From Oscillospiraceae bacterium (GTDB lineage: Bacteria > Bacillota > Clostridia > Oscillospirales > Ruminococcaceae), in contig SVMZ01000010.1 in NCBI GenBank assembly GCA_015067185.1, positions 1 through 64,000 of the forward strand: DNA of 64,000 nt, read 5' to 3'. Positions 34,698 to 42,839 of this stretch are shown here, one piece after another; within the stretch, counting starts at the first letter, position 1; each line of letters opens with the position of its first letter. Under the pieces are notes generated by a model. It worked only from the letters and a program-made list of their open reading frames with translations. It ran no database searches and was not told the DNA's origin. Made by a program: the position numbers and the translations under genes.

Positions 34698-34727
34698 TTG
34701 ACCGTTAATTACAAATTGTGCTAAAAT
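34698..34727 (+). promoter_or_regulatory. Promoter of the first permease-binding protein operon
   Basis: TTGACC, an 18-nt spacer, then TAAAAT. The spacer ends AAATTGTGC, weakly like the GAGAATTGTGCA element seen further along the island. Confidence 0.55.
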
Positions 34728-34757
34728 CATTATAACAAAGAGAGGAAGGTGTGGATT

Positions 34758-35723
34758 TTGAGTAAAAACACAACATTGACTTCCGGCGATACAGAGGTGA
34801 AGAAAATGAAAAACAAAGGGCGTTTTGCAAAACGTTTTGCAGAAGATAAATGGTATTTAGCATTTGCATTGCCCGCCGTGGTGCTGCTGTTTCTTTTTTC
34901 CTATCTGCCAATGTATGGTTTGGCAATTGCATTTCAGGATTATTCCATCGGTCAGCCGCTGATTGGTGAGGATACTGTGTGGGTTGGATTAAAACAGTTT
35001 AAAGACTTTTTTACTTCCATCTTTTTTACCCGTACCTTCGGCAACACCATTCGTCTGAGTTTGAAATCCATCATATTTGGTTCCTGGGTTCCGTTGGTTG
35101 CCGCATTGCTGCTGAATGAAATTCGTCACATGCTTTATAAGCGTGTAACGCAGACTATGTTTTATCTGCCGTATTTTGTTTCGGTAGCCATTGTCGTTTC
35201 CATTATGACAATGCTCACAGCCAACACCGGGCCCATCGCTATGATCAGCACAGCATTTGGCGGTAAGGCAGTCAACTATATGATGCAGCCGAAAGCATTT
35301 GACTTCCTGTATGTTTTCTCTGGTATCTGGTCCAGTTTCGGATATAACAGTATTCTTTATCTGGCGGGTATTGCAGGGGTTGACCCCTCTCTTTATGAGG
35401 CGGCTACCGTTGACGGCGGAAACCGTTTCCATAAAATGGTCTATATTACCCTCCCGCATCTGATTCCCACCTTTGTGGTATTGTTTGTGCTTGCACTGGG
35501 CGGCGTACTCAACACAAGCTACGAAAAGGTGCTGCTGATGTACAACTCTTCCACGATGGAACGTGCCGATGTGCTTGGTACTTATATCTATCGTATCGGC
35601 CTCGTTGATATGAAATACAGCTATACAGCGGCCATCGGACTGGTTGCCAATGTCATCAATTTTGCGCTTGTTTTCGTCTCCAACAAACTTTCTGACAAGC
35701 TTACCGGACATGGACTCTGGTAA
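34758..35723 (+). CDS. ABC transporter permease, LplB type (importer 1)
   Basis: 321-aa inner-membrane permease of the carbohydrate-uptake CUT1 class, LplB-like, with six helices. The ATPase-coupling EAA loop is EAATVDGGNRFHKMVYITLP at about 213-232. First helix: LAFALPAVVLLFLFSYLPMYG. I prefer TTG 34758, 8 nt after GAGGAAGG. An ATG at 34806 also has a fair site (AGAGGTG) and would shorten the protein by 16 residues. The order permease, permease, binding protein is typical of oligosaccharide importers in Clostridia. No ATPase gene is present nearby. Confidence 0.92.
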   Translation: MSKNTTLTSGDTEVKKMKNKGRFAKRFAEDKWYLAFALPAVVLLFLFSYLPMYGLAIAFQDYSIGQPLIGEDTVWVGLKQFKDFFTSIFFTRTFGNTIRLSLKSIIFGSWVPLVAALLLNEIRHMLYKRVTQTMFYLPYFVSVAIVVSIMTMLTANTGPIAMISTAFGGKAVNYMMQPKAFDFLYVFSGIWSSFGYNSILYLAGIAGVDPSLYEAATVDGGNRFHKMVYITLPHLIPTFVVLFVLALGGVLNTSYEKVLLMYNSSTMERADVLGTYIYRIGLVDMKYSYTAAIGLVANVINFALVFVSNKLSDKLTGHGLW

Positions 35724-35762
35724 AAGTCTTTTTCAATCCATCGAAAGGTGTGGTGTGTACAT

Positions 35763-36689
35763 ATGTCTATAAAGGTAAATAGAAAGAATCGAATTAAACA
35801 GGGTTCGGTGCTTGTGGATATCCTGATTTATGCGCTCGTCGGCATTGTTGCATTGGTAACAGTGTACCCATTCCTGTATATTGTGAGCAGCTCCATTTCG
35901 GATCCGCAGATGGTGCAGGCCGGCAAAGTGTGGCTTTATCCTGTGGGATTCTCAACAGAAGCCTACAAGAGAGTTCTGCAGTCCTCAGCTATGCTGCGCG
36001 CCTTCATTAACTCCATTCTTTATACCATTGTCATTACGGTTACTTCTGTTTTTGTTTCCATGATGACCGGTTATGCCATGAGCAAAAAGGGAATGCTGGG
36101 ACGTAAGTTCCTTACCATCTATCTGCTTATTCCCATGTTCTTCTCTGCGGGAACCATTCCTGCCTTTATTAACATCAACAATTTGGGAATCTATAACACC
36201 CTCTGGGCGGTCATCCTTCCCTATGTATGTTCCATCTGGAATATCGTTCTTGCACGTACCTTTATTTCCGGACTTCCCAAGGCGTTATTTGAGGCAGCAA
36301 CCATAGATGGGGCCTCTGTTCCTCAAATGTTTATCAAAATTGTATTGCCTCTTTCCAAGCCGATCATCGCGGTGTTGTCGCTTTATACCGCCCTGTGGGC
36401 ATGGAACCAGTGGTTCAATTTCCTCATCTATGCGCCCAGCCTTGGTGACTGGCATCCGCTGCAGTATTTTCTGGTAAAAGCACTGCTGTGGGGCAATGCA
36501 CAGAATACCCTCAAGCTGGAAAGCCAGATGACCGTTACCGAAATTGCGGACAGACTGAAAATGGCTGCCGTTTCGGCACAGTATAAGTATGCCATCGTTG
36601 TCATCACAACGGTACCGATCATGCTGGTATATCCCTTTGTTCAGAAATACTTCGTACAGGGTGCCATGCTTGGCTCCCTCAAAGAGTGA
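35763..36689 (+). CDS. ABC transporter permease, YtcP/MalG type (importer 1)
   Basis: 308-aa second permease subunit. Helix 1 (LVDILIYALVGIVALVTVYP) is followed by FLYIVSSSISDP; the EAA loop is EAATIDGASVPQMFIKIVLP and the C-terminus QKYFVQGAMLGSLKE is the family hallmark. ATG 35763 follows GAAAGGTG; a GTG at 35748 is a less likely start. It begins 39 nt after the first permease and is followed by its binding protein. It is closely related in design to the second-set permease at 53905. Confidence 0.93.
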   Translation: MSIKVNRKNRIKQGSVLVDILIYALVGIVALVTVYPFLYIVSSSISDPQMVQAGKVWLYPVGFSTEAYKRVLQSSAMLRAFINSILYTIVITVTSVFVSMMTGYAMSKKGMLGRKFLTIYLLIPMFFSAGTIPAFININNLGIYNTLWAVILPYVCSIWNIVLARTFISGLPKALFEAATIDGASVPQMFIKIVLPLSKPIIAVLSLYTALWAWNQWFNFLIYAPSLGDWHPLQYFLVKALLWGNAQNTLKLESQMTVTEIADRLKMAAVSAQYKYAIVVITTVPIMLVYPFVQKYFVQGAMLGSLKE

Positions 36690-36791
36690 TTTCCACTCTT
36701 AGTGGTATTTCAATCTGTTTTGGCCATAGGGGAGAGGAAGATAACAGCCTCTCCCGTGGTAAATAAAAATTTAGAAAAGGAGAAAAACGCA

Positions 36792-38519
36792 ATGAAAAAA
36801 CTGATCGCCATATTGCTTGCAATGCTCATGGTTATAACCATCTTTGCAGGATGTGCCGAGACCACCACAGACGAGAGCAGCTCCACGGATAAAGAATCCT
36901 CTGTTCCCGCCAAAGACGATGAAAAAGAGGAGGAATCTGACACAGAGGAGCCCTCTGCTGAAGTCGCAGACATCACCATTTTCATCGCAGAAAACGGTAA
37001 TGTTGATTACCCCTATTCTTTTGAGCGTCCTGCCCAGGCTAAGATTCATGAGCTGGCACTGAACGAGTATGGTCTTAACCTGTCCTATGAGACCGCTATC
37101 TCCACCGAGTTTGAGACCATCCTTAACACCCGCTTTGCATCCGGCGAAAACCTCCCCGACGTTGTCAGCCACAGATATGATGATATCAAGCTCAACGAGG
37201 TTTACAACAACGGCGTTATCATCAGCATCGATGATTATGAACATCCCAATTTTGATGAGTTCCTTGAAGAGGTTCCCTATCTGAGAATCGCCAACGGCAG
37301 CGCCGATGGTAAACTGCTCCGCTTCTGCGAAGTTTTCTTCAACGTTTCTCACATCACCAATGGTCTGAATGTCCGTAAAGACTGGCTGACCGAGCTGGGT
37401 ATGGAACTGCCCACCACCACCGAAGAGCTGCGTGAAGCAGTGCAGGCTTTCCAGGATAATGATATGAACGGCGACGGTGCTCCCAACGAGCAGCTGGCTT
37501 TCACTGACTGGAAAACCATGAACTACGTTCTTGCCACCGCTTTCGGCGTACAGAAGATGACCGATGCAAAGAATTCCTGGTGCTATACGGATGACGGCAA
37601 GGTTTACAACAGTATGGTAACGGATGAAGCAAAGGCCTACTGCGAATACATTGCTTCCCTTTATTCCCAGGGGCTCATCTGGGAGAACTTCCTCAACTAC
37701 ACCAATGATGATTACTCTGCATTCAAGCTTGCCAACCGTTATGCCGGCAGCTGCGGACGTAACTGGGACGGCGTACTTCTTCCCACCGAGATGAACGGTT
37801 ACGGCCTCACCTGTGAGAACACCCCGATCATCCCCATCACCGATGGTACCCGTGAACCCGCTTCGGTTATCACCAACTATGCAGGTTCCGGTGGTATTAT
37901 GTTTACCAGAGACTGTGATGCTCCCGATCGCTGCGTTGCTTTCTGGGATTACTTCTATACGGTAGAAGGTCATCAGCTCCGCTACTACGGCGAAGTTGCT
38001 CCCGGTGGTGACTACTATGTAAAGGATGACTCCGCACATACCGCTCTCGGACTTGAGCCGGAAGTAAGAAACATGATCCCGACCGATAAGTATAACGAAG
38101 AGTCCGCCACCATGCCCGACCTCCGCTCCTCTCTTGGTATCAACCAGCCCATGTTCCCCAGTGCCTCCATCTCTGGCCCCGGAATCGTTGTTGCTGAGTA
38201 CTACCTTACCTTTACTCCGGAGATCTGCGGCGACTCCGCAAGACTTGAGTACATGGTACCGATATATGAGTGGCACCTTGAAAATGGTACTTATGAGCTT
38301 TCCATGATTGCTGCCAATGAGGAGCAGGCCAAGGTTATCTCCGACCACGCTGACCTGTTTGCTTACATGGATGAGCAGATCAAGGCTTTCCAGAGCTGTG
38401 TACGCGACATGAGTGAGTGGGATGACTTTGTAGCCACCTGCGAGAGCATGGGTCTTGCTGAAGTTACTGCAGTACAGCAGGTACGTTATGACGGTTACCT
38501 GGCAGCTATGGGCGAATAA
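36792..38519 (+). CDS. Extracellular solute-binding lipoprotein (importer 1)
   Basis: 575-aa LplA-like sugar-binding protein. Signal peptide MKKLIAILLAMLMVITIFAG with lipobox Cys21, then an acidic Ser/Glu linker to about residue 55. Two-lobed binding domain with signature phrases SGENLPDVV, VRKDWLTELGMELPTTTEEL and a DNDMNGDGAPNEQ calcium-loop-like motif. Codons strongly favour C-ending forms (AAC, ACC, TAC), unlike the adjacent regulator, which suggests high expression. Start ATG 36792 behind AAAAGGAG. It partners the two permeases upstream; a terminator follows. Ligand probably an oligosaccharide of 2-6 units. Confidence 0.93.
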   Translation: MKKLIAILLAMLMVITIFAGCAETTTDESSSTDKESSVPAKDDEKEEESDTEEPSAEVADITIFIAENGNVDYPYSFERPAQAKIHELALNEYGLNLSYETAISTEFETILNTRFASGENLPDVVSHRYDDIKLNEVYNNGVIISIDDYEHPNFDEFLEEVPYLRIANGSADGKLLRFCEVFFNVSHITNGLNVRKDWLTELGMELPTTTEELREAVQAFQDNDMNGDGAPNEQLAFTDWKTMNYVLATAFGVQKMTDAKNSWCYTDDGKVYNSMVTDEAKAYCEYIASLYSQGLIWENFLNYTNDDYSAFKLANRYAGSCGRNWDGVLLPTEMNGYGLTCENTPIIPITDGTREPASVITNYAGSGGIMFTRDCDAPDRCVAFWDYFYTVEGHQLRYYGEVAPGGDYYVKDDSAHTALGLEPEVRNMIPTDKYNEESATMPDLRSSLGINQPMFPSASISGPGIVVAEYYLTFTPEICGDSARLEYMVPIYEWHLENGTYELSMIAANEEQAKVISDHADLFAYMDEQIKAFQSCVRDMSEWDDFVATCESMGLAEVTAVQQVRYDGYLAAMGE

Positions 38520-38616
38520 TAAATTGTACAATTGACTATACGGTCATATTGAAACATCAAATCTTGAATCGTTAATTTGCAATTTAAGTATTTATGACGG
38601 CATTTCTCGGCAGAGA

Positions 38617-38641
38617 AAGGGATGGCGTTTCGCCATCCCTT
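38617..38641 (+). terminator. Terminator after binding protein 1
   Basis: 11-bp perfect stem AAGGGATGGCG / CGCCATCCCTT with a TTT loop, flanked by an outer TGACG / CGTCA pairing. Confidence 0.75.
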
Positions 38642-38733
38642 GTCGTCATATTTACAGGCCTGTAGGCGGGTTTTAAATGGGATATAAAATTTTCTGATTG
38701 ATGCCGTCTGCTTTTGAAAAAAGGAGTAATACC

Positions 38734-40935
38734 TTGAGACAAAAGAAAATAAAAAGGAAACTGAAGAATATCAGACTCCCGCGGCTTGCCACAATGATAT
38801 TGATGTTTATTATTGCTGTGCTGGCCGTGCAGGTGATTAATACCCTTGTTTTTTACAGGAACAGCTATCATGAAGTAATAGCGACAAGGCAAAAGAGAAT
38901 GGAAACTGCGCTGGAAATTACAGATGACTTTATGAAACAGATTTTTGCTGCTTCTAATGAGCTGCTGCGCGACGGGGTTTCCATTGAGTTTTCCTATCGT
39001 GACAGAATATCCTCTGAGAGAAATATGAAAAAAATCATGATGCTGATGCGCACCATTGATGGGATGCAGTACGGTGTAAACGATGCATATGATTTTTATG
39101 TTCTTTTCCATGGGGCCAAACAAGGATATAGCCAAGGCGGCTTGGTATCCTTTGATGAAGGGAAAAACAATTATTTGCATATACAGGAAATTGATTTATG
39201 GGAAACGGTTTTAAGGGAAGAAAGTAAAACCTATCTTCTCCCCAATATGACGGCAGAAACATCAGAGGGAGAGAGAAAAGTTCACCTGGTTGTGGCAAAT
39301 GGTGCTGGAGCCAGTGTGATTGCTGTTATTCCGAGGGAAGAAATTGATATGCGCCTGAGGCAAGCGGTTATAGAGCAGGAAACAGTAGCAATATTACTGG
39401 ATGGAAACGGAAACATCATTGCGCAATGCGGAGAACTGGAGTTGCCAAAGGGATGTTTTATGGCAGAAGAGTATGCTGCTGCACTGAATCGGGGAAAATA
39501 CAACAAAGAGTTTGTTTTTGAATATATGGAGGGAGCGTCTAATGCTGTTGTCATTGGATTTGCCTCTTCAACGACTATTGGTGGAACGATAAAGCTGAGT
39601 TGGCATATGGCAATTTCCATCATCGCCGCCGGAGCGGTAATCATTCTGGTCTGGATTTTCTTTACCCGCCGTGTGTATAAACCGATCAAGGATATCCTTG
39701 TCAAAATTGAAAACGACAACAACTGTCCGCCCAAAGACAAAGAAAAGTCGGCGAAAAACGAGTTTAGCCTGATTGATAATTCTTTTGGTGTACTGAGCAG
39801 CATGGTGAAAAATTTGTCTCTACAGCTGGAAAAGCACGATGAAATGTATTTGGAGAATGTGCTCGCTAAGCTGGCCACCGGTGTAGCAGAGCGTAATGAT
39901 GTAGAATCGCTGGATGGTCACGAATATTATATTGTCACTGTTGTATCGGAGTCCAATGATAGTACAGAAAATGTAACAGTTGTAACACTGGTGGAAGAAA
40001 TTCTCAGACAGACTATGTATATGAAGCGATTTTATCACATAGGAAAACAGCGGTCCTTTTTTGTTGAAACTTCGGAAGGAAATATGGAGAAATTGATGAT
40101 ACAACTCCATGAGAGGAATCTGCCGGAAATGACTTTCATCGGTGTCAGCAGGCGGCACGCCGATCTGATGGAACTGAGAGAGGCGTTGGATGAAAGTTGG
40201 GAGGTGTTTTCTCTCCCACAGGAACAGTATGACGGTGAGAATAAGAAAAAATGTGTGATTCACCCCTTCTGCGGAAATTTCAAAAAAGCCGCATCCTCTA
40301 ACCTCAATATGAAAGAATTGGATGCCCTCTCCAATAACACACTGCGTGGAGAAAGTGAGGCCATTGAGCGCTGTCTCAAAAACATTTTTAAAAACAACAT
40401 AATGCTGCCGATTGTACAGCAGAGAGAACTGCATCTGTATCTGCTGAATCTTTTGTTTATCAACAGGCATGACGAGAGTGGAGAGGAAGATGAGATCAAG
40501 CAAAAATTAGAAGAGATCCGCCATTCTTATAATATTGAGTTTATGCACAGGGCAGTCAGTGGTTGTTATATGACTGTAGCGGAAGAAATGGTGCCGAATG
40601 AGGAGCTGTTTATTACAATACAGAACTATGTGATGGAAAACTACGGCAGCGATATTTATCTGCAGAAAATTGCAGATGAGGTTGGTATGTCCTATTCCTA
40701 CATATCCCGTTACTTCAAACGGAAAGCCGGTGTCGGTTTTGCCGACTATGTAACGGGAATCCGTATCCGCAAAGCAAAAGAGCTGCTGGTAACAACCACA
40801 CTTCCTGTGGCGGTTATCTCCAAGGAGACTGGGTTTGATGTAATTGGAAGTTTCAACCGCTCTTTCAAAAAACAAGCCGGGGTCACACCGGGAGAATACC
40901 GTAAGCTGCATACGGAAAAAGAAAGTGACGAGTAA
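38734..40935 (+). CDS. Membrane-sensing AraC-family regulator
   Basis: 733-aa regulator with an extracytoplasmic sensor. Transmembrane helix 1 is at about 19-41, an extracellular domain of about 245 residues follows, helix 2 is at about 290-310, then a linker (RRVYKPIKDILVKI) and a long cytosolic region ending in an AraC-type double HTH (about 630-733: YLQKIADEVGMSYSYISRYFK and AVISKETGFDVIGSFNRSFKK). This is the YesM-YesN-in-one-chain layout common beside LplAB-type importers, so it probably senses a sugar outside. TTG start at 38734, 7 nt after AAGGAG; an in-frame ATG at 38701 overlaps that region. It probably controls the importer operon just upstream. Confidence 0.92.
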   Translation: MRQKKIKRKLKNIRLPRLATMILMFIIAVLAVQVINTLVFYRNSYHEVIATRQKRMETALEITDDFMKQIFAASNELLRDGVSIEFSYRDRISSERNMKKIMMLMRTIDGMQYGVNDAYDFYVLFHGAKQGYSQGGLVSFDEGKNNYLHIQEIDLWETVLREESKTYLLPNMTAETSEGERKVHLVVANGAGASVIAVIPREEIDMRLRQAVIEQETVAILLDGNGNIIAQCGELELPKGCFMAEEYAAALNRGKYNKEFVFEYMEGASNAVVIGFASSTTIGGTIKLSWHMAISIIAAGAVIILVWIFFTRRVYKPIKDILVKIENDNNCPPKDKEKSAKNEFSLIDNSFGVLSSMVKNLSLQLEKHDEMYLENVLAKLATGVAERNDVESLDGHEYYIVTVVSESNDSTENVTVVTLVEEILRQTMYMKRFYHIGKQRSFFVETSEGNMEKLMIQLHERNLPEMTFIGVSRRHADLMELREALDESWEVFSLPQEQYDGENKKKCVIHPFCGNFKKAASSNLNMKELDALSNNTLRGESEAIERCLKNIFKNNIMLPIVQQRELHLYLLNLLFINRHDESGEEDEIKQKLEEIRHSYNIEFMHRAVSGCYMTVAEEMVPNEELFITIQNYVMENYGSDIYLQKIADEVGMSYSYISRYFKRKAGVGFADYVTGIRIRKAKELLVTTTLPVAVISKETGFDVIGSFNRSFKKQAGVTPGEYRKLHTEKESDE

Positions 40936-40954
40936 TGCGGAGTGCAAGAATTAT

Positions 40955-40990
40955 AAAAGGACTTATTGTTATGAAACAATAAGTCCTTTT
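40955..40990 (+). terminator. Terminator after the membrane AraC regulator
   Basis: Perfect 16-bp stem AAAAGGACTTATTGTT with a 4-nt ATGA loop and trailing GTTTTGCC. Confidence 0.85.
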
Positions 40991-41009
40991 GTTTTGCCTA
41001 AAAAACAAA

Positions 41010-41044
41010 AACGACCGTTTTAATTTATGAATAAAGCGGTCGTT
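41010..41044 (-). terminator. Terminator after binding protein 2
   Basis: 8-bp arms AACGACCG / CGGTCGTT. In the minus direction the right side continues TTTGTTTTTTAGG, a good T-run. Confidence 0.75.
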
Positions 41045-41061
41045 ATAAGAGAGAAAAAGAG

Positions 41062-42822
41062 TTATCCAAGAATTTTACATGCGGCATCATAGCGTTGCTG
41101 TATAATGGCGGTTGCTTGACTAAGCCCGAGAGACTCACAGGTAGCGAGAAATGCATCCCAATCTCCGAATCCGGAGCGGCCGAGCATGATGGAAACAAGA
41201 TAGTTGTCCATATAGCTGAAGAGATATGCAAAGGAGGCCCACTGTGCGGATTGTTCCTGTGTGGGAGCGGCAAAATAAGGATCCTGCACACCATAATCAT
41301 TCTCAAGTTTATTGAGAATATCACGTACAAACAGAGGGTCGGCAGCAGTTCCGCAGGCGTCAGCACCGCCGTAGTTGACAACATAGTCATAGGCGATCAA
41401 ATCGTAGTTTCCGGGACAGTAAGCGGGGAGAATTGTGCTGCTCCAACCGAATTTTGGCCAGATAAGATTGTCTTCCTGATAGGCGGCATGGGTTTGTGCT
41501 GTTGCGGTCAGCAGATAATGGGGAAGATCAAAGTAACCGGCTTCCGGTGTGGCATAAGGTTCTCTGCCCCAATAAGTACCGTGGTTGTGTGATTCGCCGT
41601 ACATGATATATTGGGTACCTTCGGTGGAGAAAGACCAGTTCAGCAGTGTGATTGCGGCAACAGGGAAGTCGCAGTCTGAGGTAATCATGTGTCCGCAATC
41701 ACCTTCCAGACTCCAGATAAGAGTAGTTTGTTCACCGTCATTGGTGACAAAAGGTTCCAAGGGAATGTAACGTGTAGCGGCATTGATGTTACTCATCTCA
41801 GCCGTGTTGAGAACAGCATTCCAATAGGGACCGGCATCACCGGAAACATTGTTTGCCATACGGTCATTGTTGTAGGTGTCGAGATCGGGCATAAGGCTGA
41901 GGACACCGGCATTGACCATTTTTGCAGTAAAGCTGTAATAATCTTTGGCTTCTTTGGTGAGCATAGTGTTATAAACAACACCGTTTTCGTCAACGTCCCA
42001 GGAGGTAGCGGCATCACTCATTTTGGTTACACCGAATGCGTTGGAGAAGGTGCGGTTAAGTCCAATGTAGTATGCCTGAAATACCTCATCGCGTCGGCCA
42101 CTGTAGTTCATATCATAATCCTGGAAAGTAACAAGGGTATCAAAAAATTCCTGTGCAGTGGAGGGGGCAGGCAATCCGGATTTGGTCAACCAATCTTCAC
42201 GGATGTTGAGAGTGAAAAGGCTGTGCTGGATGTTTTGCACCATGCGGGGAATACGCAGAATATTGCCGGCGGCATCCGCATTGGCCAACATAATGTCAGG
42301 ATGTTTTTCCATAAATGCGGCAAGATTGGGAGCCCAATCTTTGATAAGATTGTTCAGGGCAAGAATTTTTCCCTCTTCATAGGCCTGTTCAAGCTTAGTG
42401 GAGGAGAGACGGTAGTTGATAATGTCTGGGAGTGGTTCTCCGGAGGCAAGAAGCTGATCGACCTGCGTTTCCATTGTGTTCGGATCAAGACAGCTGAAGG
42501 TCAGCACAATGTTGAATTTTTCAAGGACAGTTTCGCTGATAGCCTTCAGTCCCTGAGATTCGGCAGTGTAGGGATATTTCTCTATGCCAGAATCCGAAAA
42601 GAGAATATCGATGGTATAGGGACCTTCGCCTTCGGGATTTCCTGGAATACCGATAACCGGATCAATGACTTCTGACTGAGATTCCTGAGGAATCGCCATC
42701 TCCGATATGGAAGGGGCAACCTCGGGAACAGAGAAGGAAGAATCCTGGTCAGCGGAGCTGCATCCTGCAAAAGAGCAAAGGATAATAACGAAAGTAAGTA
42801 AAAGTGAAAAAATTCTTTTCAT
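41062..42822 (-). CDS. Extracellular solute-binding lipoprotein 2
   Basis: 586-aa LplA-like lipoprotein. Signal peptide MKRIFSLLLTFVIILCSFAG, lipobox Cys21, Ser/Pro/Glu linker to about 65. The binding domain shows SGEPLPDIINYRLS, NIREDWLTKSGLPAPSTAQEF and FGVTKMSDAATSW, parallel to binding proteins 1 and 3. The calcium-loop-like motif is altered here (DYDMNYSGRRDEV). Start ATG 42822 behind AAAGGAG. It is 17 nt downstream of the beta-helix/ceramidase-like gene, so the two are one operon. No permease accompanies it; the pair at 53905-55792, which shares its upstream regulatory element, is the likely partner. Confidence 0.92.
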   Translation of the reverse strand: MKRIFSLLLTFVIILCSFAGCSSADQDSSFSVPEVAPSISEMAIPQESQSEVIDPVIGIPGNPEGEGPYTIDILFSDSGIEKYPYTAESQGLKAISETVLEKFNIVLTFSCLDPNTMETQVDQLLASGEPLPDIINYRLSSTKLEQAYEEGKILALNNLIKDWAPNLAAFMEKHPDIMLANADAAGNILRIPRMVQNIQHSLFTLNIREDWLTKSGLPAPSTAQEFFDTLVTFQDYDMNYSGRRDEVFQAYYIGLNRTFSNAFGVTKMSDAATSWDVDENGVVYNTMLTKEAKDYYSFTAKMVNAGVLSLMPDLDTYNNDRMANNVSGDAGPYWNAVLNTAEMSNINAATRYIPLEPFVTNDGEQTTLIWSLEGDCGHMITSDCDFPVAAITLLNWSFSTEGTQYIMYGESHNHGTYWGREPYATPEAGYFDLPHYLLTATAQTHAAYQEDNLIWPKFGWSSTILPAYCPGNYDLIAYDYVVNYGGADACGTAADPLFVRDILNKLENDYGVQDPYFAAPTQEQSAQWASFAYLFSYMDNYLVSIMLGRSGFGDWDAFLATCESLGLSQATAIIQQRYDAACKILG

Positions 42823-42839
42823 GGTATTCTCCTTTCGTA

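Noticed and set aside
34483..34701. 72-codon TTG-started Lys/Arg-rich frame after the small protein
   Set aside because: Runs straight through a terminator, has no ribosome binding site, and the sequence is AT-rich noncoding in character.
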